Below, in pieces: positions 1-9,213 of a stretch of 64,000 bases of DNA. The notes under the pieces were generated by a model. That model was not told the DNA's origin. It did not search any database and saw only the letters and a program-made list of their open reading frames with translations. The translations under genes and the position numbers were made by a program. The DNA is from an uncultured Bacteroides sp. (GTDB taxonomy: Bacteria; Bacteroidota; Bacteroidia; Bacteroidales; Bacteroidaceae): the NCBI GenBank assembly GCA_949288585.1, contig CASEKR010000030.1, forward strand, positions 23,279 through 87,278, given 5' to 3'. Position 1 is the first letter of the stretch. Every line of letters begins with the position of its first letter.

Positions 1-566
1 AAGAACGAAGGTTGTTCGGAAAAGTCGTTATAAGCCTCGTCCAGCACCACCAATCCTTCGAAACGCCGGAGCAACCGTTCTATCTCGGAAGAGTCGAGGT
101 CATTGCCCGTAGGATTGTTAGGCGAACAGAGAAAGATAAGCTTAGTGTGCGCGTCCGCAGCCTCCAAAAGTTTGTCGGCCGAGAATTGGAAATGTTCATC
201 CAGCAAAACCTTGCGGTACTCCACTTCGTTGATTTCGGCGCATACCTGGTACATGCCATAGGTAGGGTCTATGGCTACGACATTATCCTGGCGAGGTTCG
301 CAGAAAGCACGGAAGACCAAATCAATGGCTTCGTCACTCCCATTCCCCAGGAAGATATGTTCGGATGCAACGCCCTTCAGTTTAGAGAGATTCTTCTTCA
401 ATTCCACTTGCAAGGGATCCGGATAACGGTTGTGGGGGCCATTATAGGGGTTCTCATTGGCGTCGAGGAAAACAGAAGCCTCTACGCCTTTGTATTCGTC
501 GCGGGCCGAGGAATAGGGCTTTAAGGCCCAGATGTTGGGGCGCGTCAGTTCTTGTAATGTTTTCAT
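1..566 (-). CDS. hisC: Histidinol-phosphate aminotransferase, C-terminal part outside the window
   Basis: Read on the minus strand from the ATG at 564-566, the protein starts [20 protein letters not shown] and continues through a [10 protein letters not shown] block and a SPNNPTGN block, both typical of HisC, a PLP-dependent aminotransferase of fold type I. It converts imidazole-acetol phosphate to histidinol phosphate in the cytoplasm. The start codon overlaps the hisD stop (ATGA), so the two are translationally coupled. The gene runs off the left edge, so the PLP lysine is not visible. Confidence 0.93.
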   Translation of the reverse strand, partial: MKTLQELTRPNIWALKPYSSARDEYKGVEASVFLDANENPYNGPHNRYPDPLQVELKKNLSKLKGVASEHIFLGNGSDEAIDLVFRAFCEPRQDNVVAIDPTYGMYQVCAEINEVEYRKVLLDEHFQFSADKLLEAADAHTKLIFLCSPNNPTGNDLDSSEIERLLRRFEGLVVLDEAYNDFSEQPSF

Positions 567-1855
567 AAGTCTGTATTTAAACTTTGCATTCTGATGGTTA
601 CGGCATTGCGGTGTGCCTCCAAATGTTCATTGGCAGCCATTTCCTGTATGGCAGGCCCTATGCGGCGCAAGCCTTCGGGCGTAATTTCCTGGAAAGTTAT
701 CTTGCGGATAAAGCTATCGAGGCTTACCCCGCTATAAGCCCGGGCATATCCATTGGTGGGCAAGGTGTGGTTGGTGCCCGAAGCATAATCGCCTGCGCTC
801 TCCGTGGAGTACGGCCCTAAGAAGACGGAACCGGCATTGATGATATACTTTGCGATGCGTGCATAATCCTCTGCCTGGATGATGAGATGCTCGGGCGCGT
901 AGTTGTTAACCAATTCGACAGCCTCGTCCATATCCTTTGCCACAATGAGTTTGCTGTTCTCCAACGAACGGGCGGCAATGTCACGCCTGGGCAGGAGGGG
1001 CAACTGTCGACCGATTTCCTCCACTACGGCCTGGCGCAAGGGTATAGAAGTAGTCACCAGTATGGCTTGGCTGTCTATGCCATGTTCAGCTTGGCTCAGG
1101 AGGTCGGCGGCCACAAAATCGGGTCGTGCGTCCCCATCGGCCAGGACGGCCACCTCGGAGGGGCCGGCGGGCATATCGATAGCCACATCGCGAAGGCTGA
1201 CCAACTGCTTGGCGGCAGTGACATACTGGTTGCCCGGGCCAAATATCTTATATACCTTTGGAACGCTTTGCGTGCCGTAAGCCATGGCTCCGATGGCCTG
1301 CACTCCACCCGCTTTGAATATGCGGCTTACCCCGGCCACGTGGGCGGCATAGAGTACGGCAGGGTTGACGCGGCCGTCCTTACCCGGCGGGGTACAAAGG
1401 ACGATTTCGCGGCATCCGGCAATGCGGGCGGGAATGGCCAGCATAAGCACGGTGGAAAACAGGGGGGCGGTGCCTCCGGGCACGTATAAACCGACACGCT
1501 CGATAGGGACAGCCTTTTGCCAACAGGCCACTCCCGGTTGCGTCTGGGCGTGACATCCGGCGAAGCGTTGGGCCTCATGGAATGCACGGATATTGCCGGC
1601 GGCCAAGTGTATGGCCTCTTTCAAGGCATCGGAGACCTGGGCTTCGGCCTCGTCCATTTCTTCCGGGGTGACGGGAAGAGAAGAAAGAGAGGCGTGGTCG
1701 AATTGACGTTCATACTCCAATACGGCTTTGTCGCCCTCTGCCTGCACATGGGACAATATGTCCCGCACGGTATCAAACAGGCTTTCTATATTCATCACAG
1801 GGCGTCGCAGCAATTCCGCCCACTGGGAACGGGATGGATAATCTATCTGTATCAT
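563..1855 (-). CDS. hisD: Histidinol dehydrogenase
   Basis: This 430-residue protein has the family's normal length. Visible HisD signatures are [11 protein letters not shown] near residue 122, FGPGNQYV near 205, SQAEHG near 255 and NNYAPEHL near 324; the last two carry zinc and catalytic residues. It oxidises L-histidinol to L-histidine with two NAD, the final steps of the pathway. It lies between hisG and hisC in one minus-strand operon, 25 bases after hisG and overlapping hisC. Confidence 0.97.
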   Translation of the reverse strand: MIQIDYPSRSQWAELLRRPVMNIESLFDTVRDILSHVQAEGDKAVLEYERQFDHASLSSLPVTPEEMDEAEAQVSDALKEAIHLAAGNIRAFHEAQRFAGCHAQTQPGVACWQKAVPIERVGLYVPGGTAPLFSTVLMLAIPARIAGCREIVLCTPPGKDGRVNPAVLYAAHVAGVSRIFKAGGVQAIGAMAYGTQSVPKVYKIFGPGNQYVTAAKQLVSLRDVAIDMPAGPSEVAVLADGDARPDFVAADLLSQAEHGIDSQAILVTTSIPLRQAVVEEIGRQLPLLPRRDIAARSLENSKLIVAKDMDEAVELVNNYAPEHLIIQAEDYARIAKYIINAGSVFLGPYSTESAGDYASGTNHTLPTNGYARAYSGVSLDSFIRKITFQEITPEGLRRIGPAIQEMAANEHLEAHRNAVTIRMQSLNTDL

Positions 1856-1880
1856 GATTCTGGATTCTGCTATATCATTA

Positions 1881-2732
1881 TTATATAATCATCTTTTCGA
1901 TGGGCAACACGAGTATGCCCTGTGCCCCGAGGGCTTTCAGTTTGCCGATGATGTCCCAGAAACATTTCTCATCGAGCACAGTGTGTACAGAACACCAACC
2001 CTCCTGGGCCAGGGGCATGACGGTGGGACTTTTCATGCCGGGCAGGACGGAGACAATTTGCTCCAACTTGTCTTTGGGGGCATTCATGAGGACGTATTTC
2101 TTATCTTCGGCCATCTTCACAGCATCCATCCGGAACAGTAATTCGCGGAGAATCTCCTGCTTGCGGGGCGAGAGGGCCTTATTGCCAATAAGCAGGGCTT
2201 CGGACTTCATGACCACTTCGACCTCCTTCAGGCTATTGCTGACCAGGGTCGAACCTGAACTGACAATATCGAAAATGGCATCGGAGAGGCCAATGCCGGG
2301 CGAGACCTCCACCGAGCCAGTGATGACATGGACCTCTGCTTTGACCCCGCGCTCACGCAGGTAGTTGGAGAGGATGTTGGGATAAGAGGTAGCAATCTTC
2401 CGTCCCCCGAACCATCCGATGCCGGTGTAGTCCACATCCTTGGGGACAGCAAGAGAGAGGCGGCATTTGCTAAATCCTAAGCGCTTCACAATCTCCGCAT
2501 CTTCGCCCTTCTCCACATACTCATTCTCCCCTACTATGCCGATGTCGGACACGCCGGTTGCCACCGACTGGGGTATGTCGTCATCCCGGAGGAAGAGCAC
2601 CTCCAGGGGGAAGTTGGTCGATTGTACCAGCAAGGTACGTTTGGTCGGACTCAGTTTGATATCCGCTTCGTTCAGGAAGGACATGGTTTCATCGTAGAGT
2701 CGTCCTTTGGCTTGTACAGCAATTCGTAGCAT
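1881..2732 (-). CDS. hisG: ATP phosphoribosyltransferase, long form
   Basis: The start MLRIAVQAKGRLYDETMSFL at 2732 is chosen over an ATG eight codons upstream because family members begin at this point. The product has 283 residues, the length of the long HisG form that carries a C-terminal regulatory domain binding histidine and needs no HisZ partner. It joins PRPP and ATP in the first step of histidine synthesis. It is the first structural gene after the leader peptide and terminator at 2764-2912, so it is probably controlled both by feedback and by attenuation. Confidence 0.95.
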   Translation of the reverse strand: MLRIAVQAKGRLYDETMSFLNEADIKLSPTKRTLLVQSTNFPLEVLFLRDDDIPQSVATGVSDIGIVGENEYVEKGEDAEIVKRLGFSKCRLSLAVPKDVDYTGIGWFGGRKIATSYPNILSNYLRERGVKAEVHVITGSVEVSPGIGLSDAIFDIVSSGSTLVSNSLKEVEVVMKSEALLIGNKALSPRKQEILRELLFRMDAVKMAEDKKYVLMNAPKDKLEQIVSVLPGMKSPTVMPLAQEGWCSVHTVLDEKCFWDIIGKLKALGAQGILVLPIEKMII

Positions 2733-2763
2733 AATTCTGATATTTAGTTGTTCCAATTCCGTT

Positions 2764-2819
2764 TATAAAAAAAGCGCAGAAGCGAGACTGTCCGTCCTGT
2801 GTCGGCAAGCCTCGCTTCT
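2764..2819 (-). terminator. Attenuator terminator of the his operon
   Basis: On the minus strand the arms AGAAGCGAG (2811-2819) and CTCGCTTCT (2778-2786) form a stem, and a run of seven U bases follows at about 2767-2773. It lies between the leader peptide and hisG, the position expected of an attenuator that stops transcription when histidyl-tRNA is plentiful. Confidence 0.8.
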
Positions 2820-2861
2820 TTGTCAGTATTTGATTATATACAGCTCCATCGCCCACCGAGT

Positions 2862-2912
2862 TCATATGCCGGAGGAATGATGATGAAAGTGATATGTGAC
2901 CCATGTTCTCAT
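2862..2912 (-). CDS. his operon leader peptide, 16 residues, His-rich
   Basis: A short minus-strand ORF encodes MRTWVTYHFHHHSSGI. Four of its 16 residues are histidine, three in a row. It begins about 20 bases after the -7 box of a good Bacteroidetes promoter and ends about 45 bases before the attenuator stem. By analogy with enterobacterial his and trp leaders, ribosome stalling at the His codons under histidine starvation would prevent the terminator from forming. I read the peptide directly from the sequence; the stalling mechanism is inferred. Confidence 0.85.
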   Translation of the reverse strand: MRTWVTYHFHHHSSGI

Positions 2913-2930
2913 ACTTCGTATACTTTGCGA

Positions 2931-2962
2931 CAAAATTATAGCATAGTTTTGAAAAAAGCAAA
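2931..2962 (-). promoter_or_regulatory. Promoter of the his operon
   Basis: The minus strand has TTTG (2959-2962), 20 bases, then TAATTTTG (2931-2938). This matches the Bacteroidetes -33/-7 consensus. Transcription should start near 2924, some 12 bases before the leader-peptide ATG. Confidence 0.75.
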
Positions 2963-3015
2963 GATTTGTCATGAAAATTGTATATTGCTTACCCCATGTT
3001 TAAAAATCGCCTCTC

Positions 3016-3502
3016 CTGTCATTCTGAACGGAGTGAAGAATCTCCCTCTATCATGCCCCCTGTCATTCTGAACATCGCTATCTGTCATTCTGAACGGAGT
3101 GAAGAATCTCCTTCTGTCATGTCCTCTGTCATTCTGAACAACGCTATCTGTCATTCTGAACGAAGTGAAGAATCTCCCTATATCATGCTCCCTGTCATTC
3201 TGAACGGAGTGAAGAATCCCCCTATAACATGCTCCCTGTCATTCTGAACGCAGTGAAGAATCCCCCTATGACATAGTAGTATTCTGGAGATTCTTCGCTT
3301 CGCTCAGAATGACAGGCACCATCATTTAGAATGACAGAGACAACCATTTCTGGAGATTCTTCGCTTCGCTCAGAATGACAGAGAAAACCACTTTAGGAGA
3401 TTCTTCGCTTCGCTCAGAATGACAGGGAGAGCCGTTTCAGGAGATTCTTCGCTTCGCTCAGAATGACAGAGACAATCGCTCAGAATGACAGGGACAATGA
3501 GA
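3016..3502. repeat. Dispersed repeat cluster A, two opposing blocks
   Basis: The full unit begins GTCATTCTGAAC and ends GTGAAGAATCTC, about 27 bases, and is itself an imperfect palindrome (ATTCT...AGAAT). Five full plus-oriented units and two half units (3016-3270) are followed by four full minus-oriented units with half units (3288-3500). The two blocks could fold into one very large hairpin. Unit variants at the centre (ACGGAGT, ACGAAGT, ACGCAGT, GCGAAGC) are mixed. Short ORFs here merely translate the repeat. Confidence 0.9.
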
Positions 3503-3516
3503 ATTTTAAGAGACGC

Positions 3517-4776
3517 TCAGTCCACTTCACGCACATCGAACCCGGCGCGCCGTAAGTCCGCCCAGAAATGCGGGTATGACTTGGAGACGACTTGAGGCTC
3601 GGCAAGGTGTAGTCCCGGTAGGAGGATGGAGGCGGGGGCAAAGGCCATGGCCATGCGGTGGTCCTCATAAGTACGGATGAGGGGCGAAGGCTGGGCCGGG
3701 CAACGCTTACCGTCCCAGGCCAGGATACTGTCTTGTTCACAGGATAATACATAGCCCAACTTGCGTAATTCATCTGCCAATGCTGCCATACGGTCAGTTT
3801 CCTTGATTCGAAGGCTTTGCAAGCCGGTGAATCGGAAGGGAATACCCATCAGGCAGCAAGTGACTACGAAGGTCTGTGCCAGGTCGGGGATGTCTACGAA
3901 ATCCTCCTCTAAGTATTCTACGCAAGTATTACCCGGCATGAGTGTCACGCCCGTGGGGGTATAACGGGTCTGTACACCGAGCTTCGTAAAAAGCCGGGCG
4001 CCCCGGCTGTCGCCTTGGAAGCTATCTTCGCGTAAGCCCGGCAAAGATACGCGGATATTGTCCGGAAGGGCCTGTCCCCTATGTTTGAAGAGAAAAAGTG
4101 CTAAGGCTTCATACCAGTAAGAAGCGGCGCTCCAGTCGCTTTCCACCGTAAAGGCTGTGTCCTTGTACCCACCAGGATGGACGCAGATAGTATCAGGAGT
4201 GATCCATCCGGCCTCCGCGCCATAGCTTTTCATCAATTGTAGGGTCAGATTGATGTAAGGCCGGGAGATGATTTCACCTATCAAGTGGAGGCGAAGCCCT
4301 TGCGGGAGCATCGGCCCAATCATCAAGAGGGCAGAGATGTATTGCGAACTGATATTGCCTGCCAGGGTCACAGAGTTACCTTCTAAGCGTGTCCCGATGA
4401 TGCGAAGGGGCGGAAAACCCTCTCTTTCTTCGTAGTCAATCTTCGCACCAAGGTTCCGCAAGGCATCCACCAACGGGCCGATGGGGCGGTGTTTCATACG
4501 CTCGGAGCCGGTCAGCAAGCGCGTGCCGGGTGTCACGGAAAGATAAGCCGTCAGGAAACGCATGGCCGTCCCTGCCGCGCCAATGTCTATCGCTGTACCC
4601 GGATTACTCAAAGCAAGGTTCATGACTCGGGTGTCGTCACAGTCGCTCAGGTTGGCGGGACGGGTGGTTCCACCGGACAGGGCATGGATGATAAGCGCGC
4701 GGTTGCTGATGCTCTTCGACGACGGCAGGCTGATAAGGGCGTCCAGGGTGGTCGGACCGATGATTTGGTATTCCAT
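3517..4776 (-). CDS. aroA: 3-phosphoshikimate 1-carboxyvinyltransferase (EPSP synthase)
   Basis: The N-terminus has SLPSSKSISNRALIIHALSG, the canonical shikimate-phosphate and PEP binding loop. Later blocks include GAAGTAMRFLTAYL near residue 67, LQSLRIKETDRMAAL near 318 and YEDHRMAMAFAPA near 367. The enzyme transfers enolpyruvate from PEP to shikimate 3-phosphate in aromatic amino acid synthesis. At 419 residues it is complete and close to the usual 410-430. It stands alone here, with repeat cluster A downstream and the TerB/DnaJ gene 44 bases upstream on the same strand, possibly co-transcribed. Confidence 0.96.
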   Translation of the reverse strand: MEYQIIGPTTLDALISLPSSKSISNRALIIHALSGGTTRPANLSDCDDTRVMNLALSNPGTAIDIGAAGTAMRFLTAYLSVTPGTRLLTGSERMKHRPIGPLVDALRNLGAKIDYEEREGFPPLRIIGTRLEGNSVTLAGNISSQYISALLMIGPMLPQGLRLHLIGEIISRPYINLTLQLMKSYGAEAGWITPDTICVHPGGYKDTAFTVESDWSAASYWYEALALFLFKHRGQALPDNIRVSLPGLREDSFQGDSRGARLFTKLGVQTRYTPTGVTLMPGNTCVEYLEEDFVDIPDLAQTFVVTCCLMGIPFRFTGLQSLRIKETDRMAALADELRKLGYVLSCEQDSILAWDGKRCPAQPSPLIRTYEDHRMAMAFAPASILLPGLHLAEPQVVSKSYPHFWADLRRAGFDVREVD

Positions 4777-4820
4777 ATGTCAATGTTTTTACACCTTATT
4801 ATATATATTACACACAGGGA

Positions 4821-5606
4821 TTATTTCATGTTTCTTGCCTTGTAGATTTGTTCCTTCGCATTGTTAATCTCTTGGAACTTCTCCTCGGCAGCCTTGCGGA
4901 CATCCTCGCCCAGGGTGGCCACGCGGTCGGGATGGTGCTTCAGGGCCAGGCGGCGATAGGCGGCGCGCACCTCCTGGTCAGTGGCATCGGGGGTGATTTC
5001 CAGTACTTTGTATGCCTGCTCCAGGGTATTCCCGCGAAGATTCAGCAGGGACTCGACTTCCTGCGTAGACATTCCCATGCAGGCCGCCACCTCCTTGAGC
5101 GCATCCACTTCTTCGGGGCTGACATGCCCGTCGCTCCGCGCAATCTCAGCCAGGAAACCCAGCAGTTGCAGGCGTTCTTCATAGCTGAGGTTGGCCGCAA
5201 TCTGCGCCCCGCATTCGCGGATGGTGTTGCGGAAGGCGCCCGGGTGGGCCGCGTCCATCCGTTTCCTCTCCTCGAAGAGGTTCAGCAAGATTCGTTCGCC
5301 CTCGCCCACGGCTTGCTCGCCAAAGTTGCGGCGGAGAAAACCGCGTACGAACTCCATTTCACTGTGCATGATGCGTCCGTCGGCCCGGATGATGTATGAC
5401 GCCATGACGAGCATGGAGAACAGGAAACTGTTCCTCCGTCCTTCGTAGTAGGACTGTCCTTCGGGCTGCCCGTACATTCTTTTTCCACTTTGTTCCTGCA
5501 AAGTATTGTCGTCAAACAAGGCGCCCAAAGCAAATCCCGCCAAGGCTCCCAAAGGGCCTCCTGCCATGAATCCCAGGATTCCTCCTATCCATTTTCCTGC
5601 TCCCAT
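4821..5606 (-). CDS. TerB/DnaJ-domain co-chaperone (DjlA-like)
   Basis: The 261-residue protein has a Gly/Ala-rich hydrophobic N-terminus (residues 5-30, GFMAGGPLGALAGFALGALF), a helical TerB-like acidic domain in the middle, and a C-terminal J domain with the HPD motif (RRLALKHHPDRVA near residue 225). This order is that of DjlA-type co-chaperones, which stimulate DnaK ATPase activity near the membrane. The N-terminal segment may dip into the membrane. It is followed by aroA on the same strand. The substrate is unknown. Confidence 0.85.
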   Translation of the reverse strand: MGAGKWIGGILGFMAGGPLGALAGFALGALFDDNTLQEQSGKRMYGQPEGQSYYEGRRNSFLFSMLVMASYIIRADGRIMHSEMEFVRGFLRRNFGEQAVGEGERILLNLFEERKRMDAAHPGAFRNTIRECGAQIAANLSYEERLQLLGFLAEIARSDGHVSPEEVDALKEVAACMGMSTQEVESLLNLRGNTLEQAYKVLEITPDATDQEVRAAYRRLALKHHPDRVATLGEDVRKAAEEKFQEINNAKEQIYKARNMK

Positions 5607-5767
5607 CGTGTTGATATGTCTTTAAATTATGAATAAACGTCGGTTGGTGATTCCCGTTCCCAATGGTGTGCGTAGGATTGGGAAACATGTACAAAGATAT
5701 GATTTTTTTTTGGTAAGGCCATCAGTATAGGATAAAAATTAAGTGCTTATTTAAATTCCCATTATCC

Positions 5768-6098
5768 TTGTCATTCTGAACATTGGTACCTGTCATTCTG
5801 AACGAAGTGAAGAATCTCCCTCTATCATGCTTCCTGTCATTCTGAACGATGGTACCTGTCATTCTGAACGAAGTGAAGAATCTCCCTCTGGCATTCTTTC
5901 TGCCATTCTGAACGATGGTACCTGTCATTCTGAACGAAGTGAAGAATCTCCCTCTGTCATAGTAGTATTCAGGAGATGTTTCACTGCGTTCAACATGACA
6001 GAGGGAACCGTTTTAGGAGATTCTTCACTTCGTTCAGAATGACAGGGGTAGTCGTTCAACATGACAGGGGTAGTCGTTCAGAATGACAGGAATGGCCG
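5768..6098. repeat. Dispersed repeat cluster B, two opposing blocks
   Basis: This cluster uses the same GTCATTCTGAAC...GAAGAATCTC unit as cluster A. Three full plus-oriented units alternate with half units at 5769-5960, then minus-oriented units follow at 5970-6098. It lies between the 5' end of the TerB/DnaJ gene and the 3' end of the HU-like gene. No gene is seen between 5607 and 6125. Confidence 0.88.
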
Positions 6099-6124
6099 TT
6101 TCAGAATAGACACTATACCTTTAT

Positions 6125-6163
6125 TTATAAAGAAACCCCGCAACGCAGGTACGCCGTTGCGGG
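6125..6163 (-). terminator. Terminator of the HU-like gene
   Basis: CCCGCAACG (6137-6145) pairs with CGTTGCGGG (6155-6163). On the minus strand the stem is followed by a U-rich tract (TTTCTTTATAAATAAA). It lies just downstream of the HU-like stop codon. Confidence 0.75.
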
Positions 6164-6188
6164 ATTTCCCAATGACTCATAAACTCTG

Positions 6189-6659
6189 TCACCCAAACGT
6201 GCCCTGCCCGCTATCGTCATCCTCACTCTCGTCGGGTAACTTCGTCTCGTCACTCTCCTTGCCCAGCCATTCCATGAAGGTGACACCCTCATCGGCAATG
6301 AGGGCGCGCGTGTATCCGCCCTCCAGGTTGCGGGTACGGTCGGGGGTGAACTGCACGCGCAGGCGCTTGATTTGCTTCTCGCTCACCTCCTCCTTCGAGG
6401 GCACGCCCTTTCCCATGGCATTGATGGTGTAGCGGAACCAGCCCAGGCCTTCGAAGTGGATGGCGCGGCTCTCCTTCATGAAGTCGGCCATGACGTTGGG
6501 CAGGGCGCGCAGCACGGCATGGGTGTCGGCGGGCGACACGGTGCTTTCGCGCGCAATGCGGTTGGCCAATTCCTGTGTCTCTACGGGCTTGCCCACGGTG
6601 ATGCTGCGTGGATACCACAGCTCGTTGATTGCTTGTTGCACTCTTTTCCAAAAAATCAT
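6189..6659 (-). CDS. HU-like DNA-binding protein, chromosomal copy
   Basis: The 156-residue protein resembles the Bacteroidetes HU-like family (TIGR01201 type): an N-terminal WYPRSITVGKPVETQELA block, a helical segment (residues 35-70), a GLGWFRYTIN strand, then a beta arm and an acidic tail ending DDDSGQGTFG. It presumably binds DNA as a nucleoid protein. A paralogue with the same layout and the same type of tail (GSGEGTFG) is encoded in the phage-like element at 51385-51858. Its leader of about 250 bases carries a 22-base tandem array. Confidence 0.82.
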   Translation of the reverse strand: MIFWKRVQQAINELWYPRSITVGKPVETQELANRIARESTVSPADTHAVLRALPNVMADFMKESRAIHFEGLGWFRYTINAMGKGVPSKEEVSEKQIKRLRVQFTPDRTRNLEGGYTRALIADEGVTFMEWLGKESDETKLPDESEDDDSGQGTFG

Positions 6660-6736
6660 ACAAATCTCTTTTTTAGTGCCTTCTGCCTGTCCTCTTCAAA
6701 CGCCTTCATAGCCCGCTGATTCCCAGCGCCTTGCCG

Positions 6737-6846
6737 TTGAACCCCCACGAGACCCTCATTGAACCCCCACGACCATCCCGTTGAACCCCCACGAGACCCT
6801 CGTTGAACCCCAACGGGAATTTCGTGTATCCCCGACGGGAATACGG
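6737..6846. repeat. 22-base tandem array in the HU-like gene leader
   Basis: Units start at 6737, 6759, 6781, 6803 and 6825, exactly 22 bases apart. The first four begin TTGAACCCC; the fifth is diverged. The array lies between the promoter at 6915-6945 and the HU-like start codon at 6659, so it should be transcribed into the mRNA leader. Confidence 0.85.
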
Positions 6847-6914
6847 GGAGACTTTGGCCATCTGTCCGTTTGATTAATTCTTGACAAAAAGACGGGTTAA
6901 ACAATATGTTAGTA

Positions 6915-6945
6915 CAAATATAAGCGGATTTCGCCGAATTGTCAA
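6915..6945 (-). promoter_or_regulatory. Promoter of the HU-like gene
   Basis: On the minus strand TTG (6943-6945) is followed after 20 bases by TATATTTG (6915-6922). This predicts a leader of about 250 bases containing the 22-base array. Confidence 0.7.
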
Positions 6946-7007
6946 GTATTCTTTGGAAAATGTGGGAAATATTTTCTTAAAACGATGAAGCAGAGTAAAA
7001 CAGAGAC

Positions 7008-7040
7008 GCCGGCCATCGGCTTGCGAAGCCAACGGCCGGC
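7008..7040. other. GC-rich stem-loop
   Basis: GCCGGCC (7008-7014) pairs with GGCCGGC (7034-7040), with inner pairing CGGCTT/AAGCC. It lies just beyond the stop of a possible gene remnant on the minus strand and may be its terminator, although no clear U tract follows. Confidence 0.4.
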
Positions 7041-7069
7041 GGTATCATGTTGGGAGGGATATATACCCT

Positions 7070-7246
7070 TCATCGGCCAAATAGTCCGTACAGTGCCCTT
7101 CTGATGGCCAGCCGGATATCATCGGCCTCTATTGCGCCCTGCCCTTCAGCCGTACAAGAACAAACGAGCTCATGACTCCCGGCCGAAACGAACTGTATCG
7201 TCACCTCTATCGTATAGCCCAATCCTCTGTTCCTCCGGTCGCTGTC
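7070..7246 (-). pseudogene. Possible 3' gene remnant cut by repeat cluster C
   Basis: From an in-frame stop at 7247-7249 down to a TGA at 7070-7072 the minus strand is open and looks like protein (GYTIEVTIQFVSAGSHELVC, then ADDIRLAIRRALYGLFGR). It has no ATG. Its upstream end runs into repeat cluster C, as if the repeats had replaced the 5' part of a gene. I do not recognise the family. Confidence 0.3.
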
Positions 7247-7745
7247 TTAGTTCGCGAAGCGAAGAATCTCCTGAAGTGGTTTTCTCTGTCATTCTAAATG
7301 ATAGTGCCTGTCATTCTGAGCGAAGCGAAGAATCTCCCTCTATCATGCCTCCTGTCATTCTGAACGCAGTGAAGAATCTCCTGAAGTGATTGTCTCTATC
7401 ATTCTGAGCAAAGCGAAGAATCTCCTGAATACTACTATGTTATAGGGAGATTCTTCACTGCGTTCAGAATGACAGATAGCGTTGTTCAGAATGACAGGAA
7501 CCGTTGTTCAGAATGACAGAGGACATGATAGAGGGAGATTCTTCACTGCGTTCAGAATGACAGATAGCGATGTTCAGAATGACAGAGGGTATGATAGAGG
7601 GGGATTCTTCACTGCGTTCAGAATGACAGATAGCGATGTTCAGAATGACAGATAGCGATGTTCAGAATGACAGAGAGCGTTGTTCAGAATGACAGAGACC
7701 GTTGTTCAGAATGACAGAGACCGTCGTTCAGAATGACAGGGATGG
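7247..7745. repeat. Dispersed repeat cluster C, two opposing blocks
   Basis: It uses the same unit as clusters A and B. Plus-oriented copies (7247-7430; one degenerate and one with GCGAAGCG centres) are followed by minus-oriented copies and a run of six short half units (7440-7745). This is the third such inverted block within 4.7 kb. Nothing else is seen between 7250 and 7860. Confidence 0.88.
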
Positions 7746-7861
7746 CGATTTTTAAATAAACTCTAAGGGTCTCTTTAAGAACGGAAAGCCCCTTCCCATC
7801 ATTGATAAGCATAAATCTGAATTAAGAGAGGATATAAATTTTATTTCTCCTAAATAAATTA

Positions 7862-7869
7862 TATCTTTG
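7862..7869 (+). promoter_or_regulatory. Promoter -7 box for the metal transporter genes
   Basis: TATCTTTG matches the Bacteroidetes -7 box and lies about 60 bases before the start at 7930. The -33 box is weak. Confidence 0.5.
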
Positions 7870-7929
7870 CCCATCCTTTCTGCCGAAAAAGGGGAAAGGC
7901 TAACTAAGATATAAGGAAAGGGAACTCAC

Positions 7930-8367
7930 ATGTGGATACTCATCATCGCACTAATTATATTGGCCCTGTTTACCGCAGTGGTCGGCATTCTTCGCAATAA
8001 AACATTGCAAAGGAAGGTGGAACGGGGTGAGATGGAGGCTATGCCGGAGGTGAAGACTGTGGATATGGAGTGCTGCGGGCAACATGAGGTGTGTGAGAAG
8101 GAAAGCCTGCTGGCGGCCGTGAGCAAGGGTATAGAGTATTACGACGACGAGGAACTGGACCGCTACATCGGCACTCCGCCGGATGGTTATACTCCGGAGC
8201 AGGTGGAGGAGTTCCGCGACGTGTTCTACACCATGCGGGAAGAGGATGTGGCCGGGTGGGTGCGCAGCCTCCAGTTGCGGGGCATCGCGCTGCCCGACGT
8301 GCTGAAAGATGAGGTGTTCCTCATTGTGGGCGAACTGAGAAACGGGAAACAAGGAGAAGGCTTATGA
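7930..8367 (+). CDS. Small membrane-anchored protein upstream of the metal permease
   Basis: The 145-residue protein has one N-terminal membrane segment (residues 2-22, WILIIALIILALFTAVVGIL), a short Cys/His stretch (MECCGQHEVCEKE near residue 46) that could bind metal, and an acidic helical remainder. Its stop overlaps the permease start (ATGATGG), so the two are coupled. I do not recognise a named family. The context suggests a role linked to metal transport, but that is inference. Confidence 0.75.
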   Translation: MWILIIALIILALFTAVVGILRNKTLQRKVERGEMEAMPEVKTVDMECCGQHEVCEKESLLAAVSKGIEYYDDEELDRYIGTPPDGYTPEQVEEFRDVFYTMREEDVAGWVRSLQLRGIALPDVLKDEVFLIVGELRNGKQGEGL

Positions 8368-9194
8368 TGGATATCTTGCAATATACTTTCATACAACATG
8401 CAGTGATCGGCAGCTTCTTCGCCAGCATTGCCTGTGGGCTGGTGGGGACATATATCGTCACGCGGCGGCTGGTGTTCATCAGCGGGGGGCTGACCCACGC
8501 TTCGTTCGGGGGCATCGGGCTGGGATTGTACCTGGGCGTGCCGCCCCTCCTCTCTGCGGCTGTCTTTGCCGTGCTGTCGTCGTTTGGCGTTGAATGGCTG
8601 GGCAAGCGCAAAGAGATGCGGGAGGATTCGGCCATCGCGGTCTTCTGGGCCTTGGGCATGGCGGTGGGCGTGATATTCATGTTCCTGTCCCCCGGCTTTG
8701 CGCCCGACCTCTCTGCCTACCTCTTCGGAAACATCCTGACCATCACGCGGGGCGACCTTCTTCTTCTTTGCTGCATCTCGGCTATGTTAGTCGCGTTCTT
8801 CCTATTGTTCCGACGACCCATTGTCTACGTAGCGTTCGACCGCGAGTTTGCCCGTTCGCAGGGCATCCGGGTGCAATTATTGGAATATGTACTCATGATG
8901 TTCATCGCCCTGACCATCGTGGCTTGCCTACGCATGGTAGGCATCGTACTGGTCATTTCCCTGCTGACCATCCCTCAGATGACGGCCAACCTCTTCTCGC
9001 AACGCTTTGGGGGCATCATCCTGCTTTCCATTGCGATAGGCTACCTCAGTTGCCTGGGGGGGCTGTACCTCTCTTTCCGCATGAACATTCCTTCGGGAGC
9101 ATCTATCATTTTTATTTCCATCATCATCTATGCCCTCTGTAAAGCGGGGAAAAGCTTATGGATAGGATGGAAGCAAAGAAAGAATATTATCTAA
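8364..9194 (+). CDS. Metal ABC transporter permease (ZnuB/MntB family)
   Basis: The 276-residue protein is almost entirely hydrophobic, with about eight membrane segments. It has the ABC-3 family hallmarks [20 protein letters not shown] near residue 24 and [20 protein letters not shown] near 192. Members import Zn, Mn or Fe with an ATPase and a binding protein, neither of which is encoded next to it. The metal cannot be told from sequence. Translation is coupled to the preceding gene. Confidence 0.9.
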   Translation: MMDILQYTFIQHAVIGSFFASIACGLVGTYIVTRRLVFISGGLTHASFGGIGLGLYLGVPPLLSAAVFAVLSSFGVEWLGKRKEMREDSAIAVFWALGMAVGVIFMFLSPGFAPDLSAYLFGNILTITRGDLLLLCCISAMLVAFFLLFRRPIVYVAFDREFARSQGIRVQLLEYVLMMFIALTIVACLRMVGIVLVISLLTIPQMTANLFSQRFGGIILLSIAIGYLSCLGGLYLSFRMNIPSGASIIFISIIIYALCKAGKSLWIGWKQRKNII

Positions 9195-9213
9195 TAAAAT
9201 AAGTTATAACGAC

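Noticed and set aside
2969-3247. ORFs on both strands within repeat cluster A (also in clusters B and C)
   Set aside because: They translate the dispersed repeat itself (repeated VQNDR...FFTPFRMT), so they are not genes.
3016-7745. CRISPR array
   Set aside because: The repeats are in opposing blocks, spacers are irregular and contain half repeats, and there are no cas genes.
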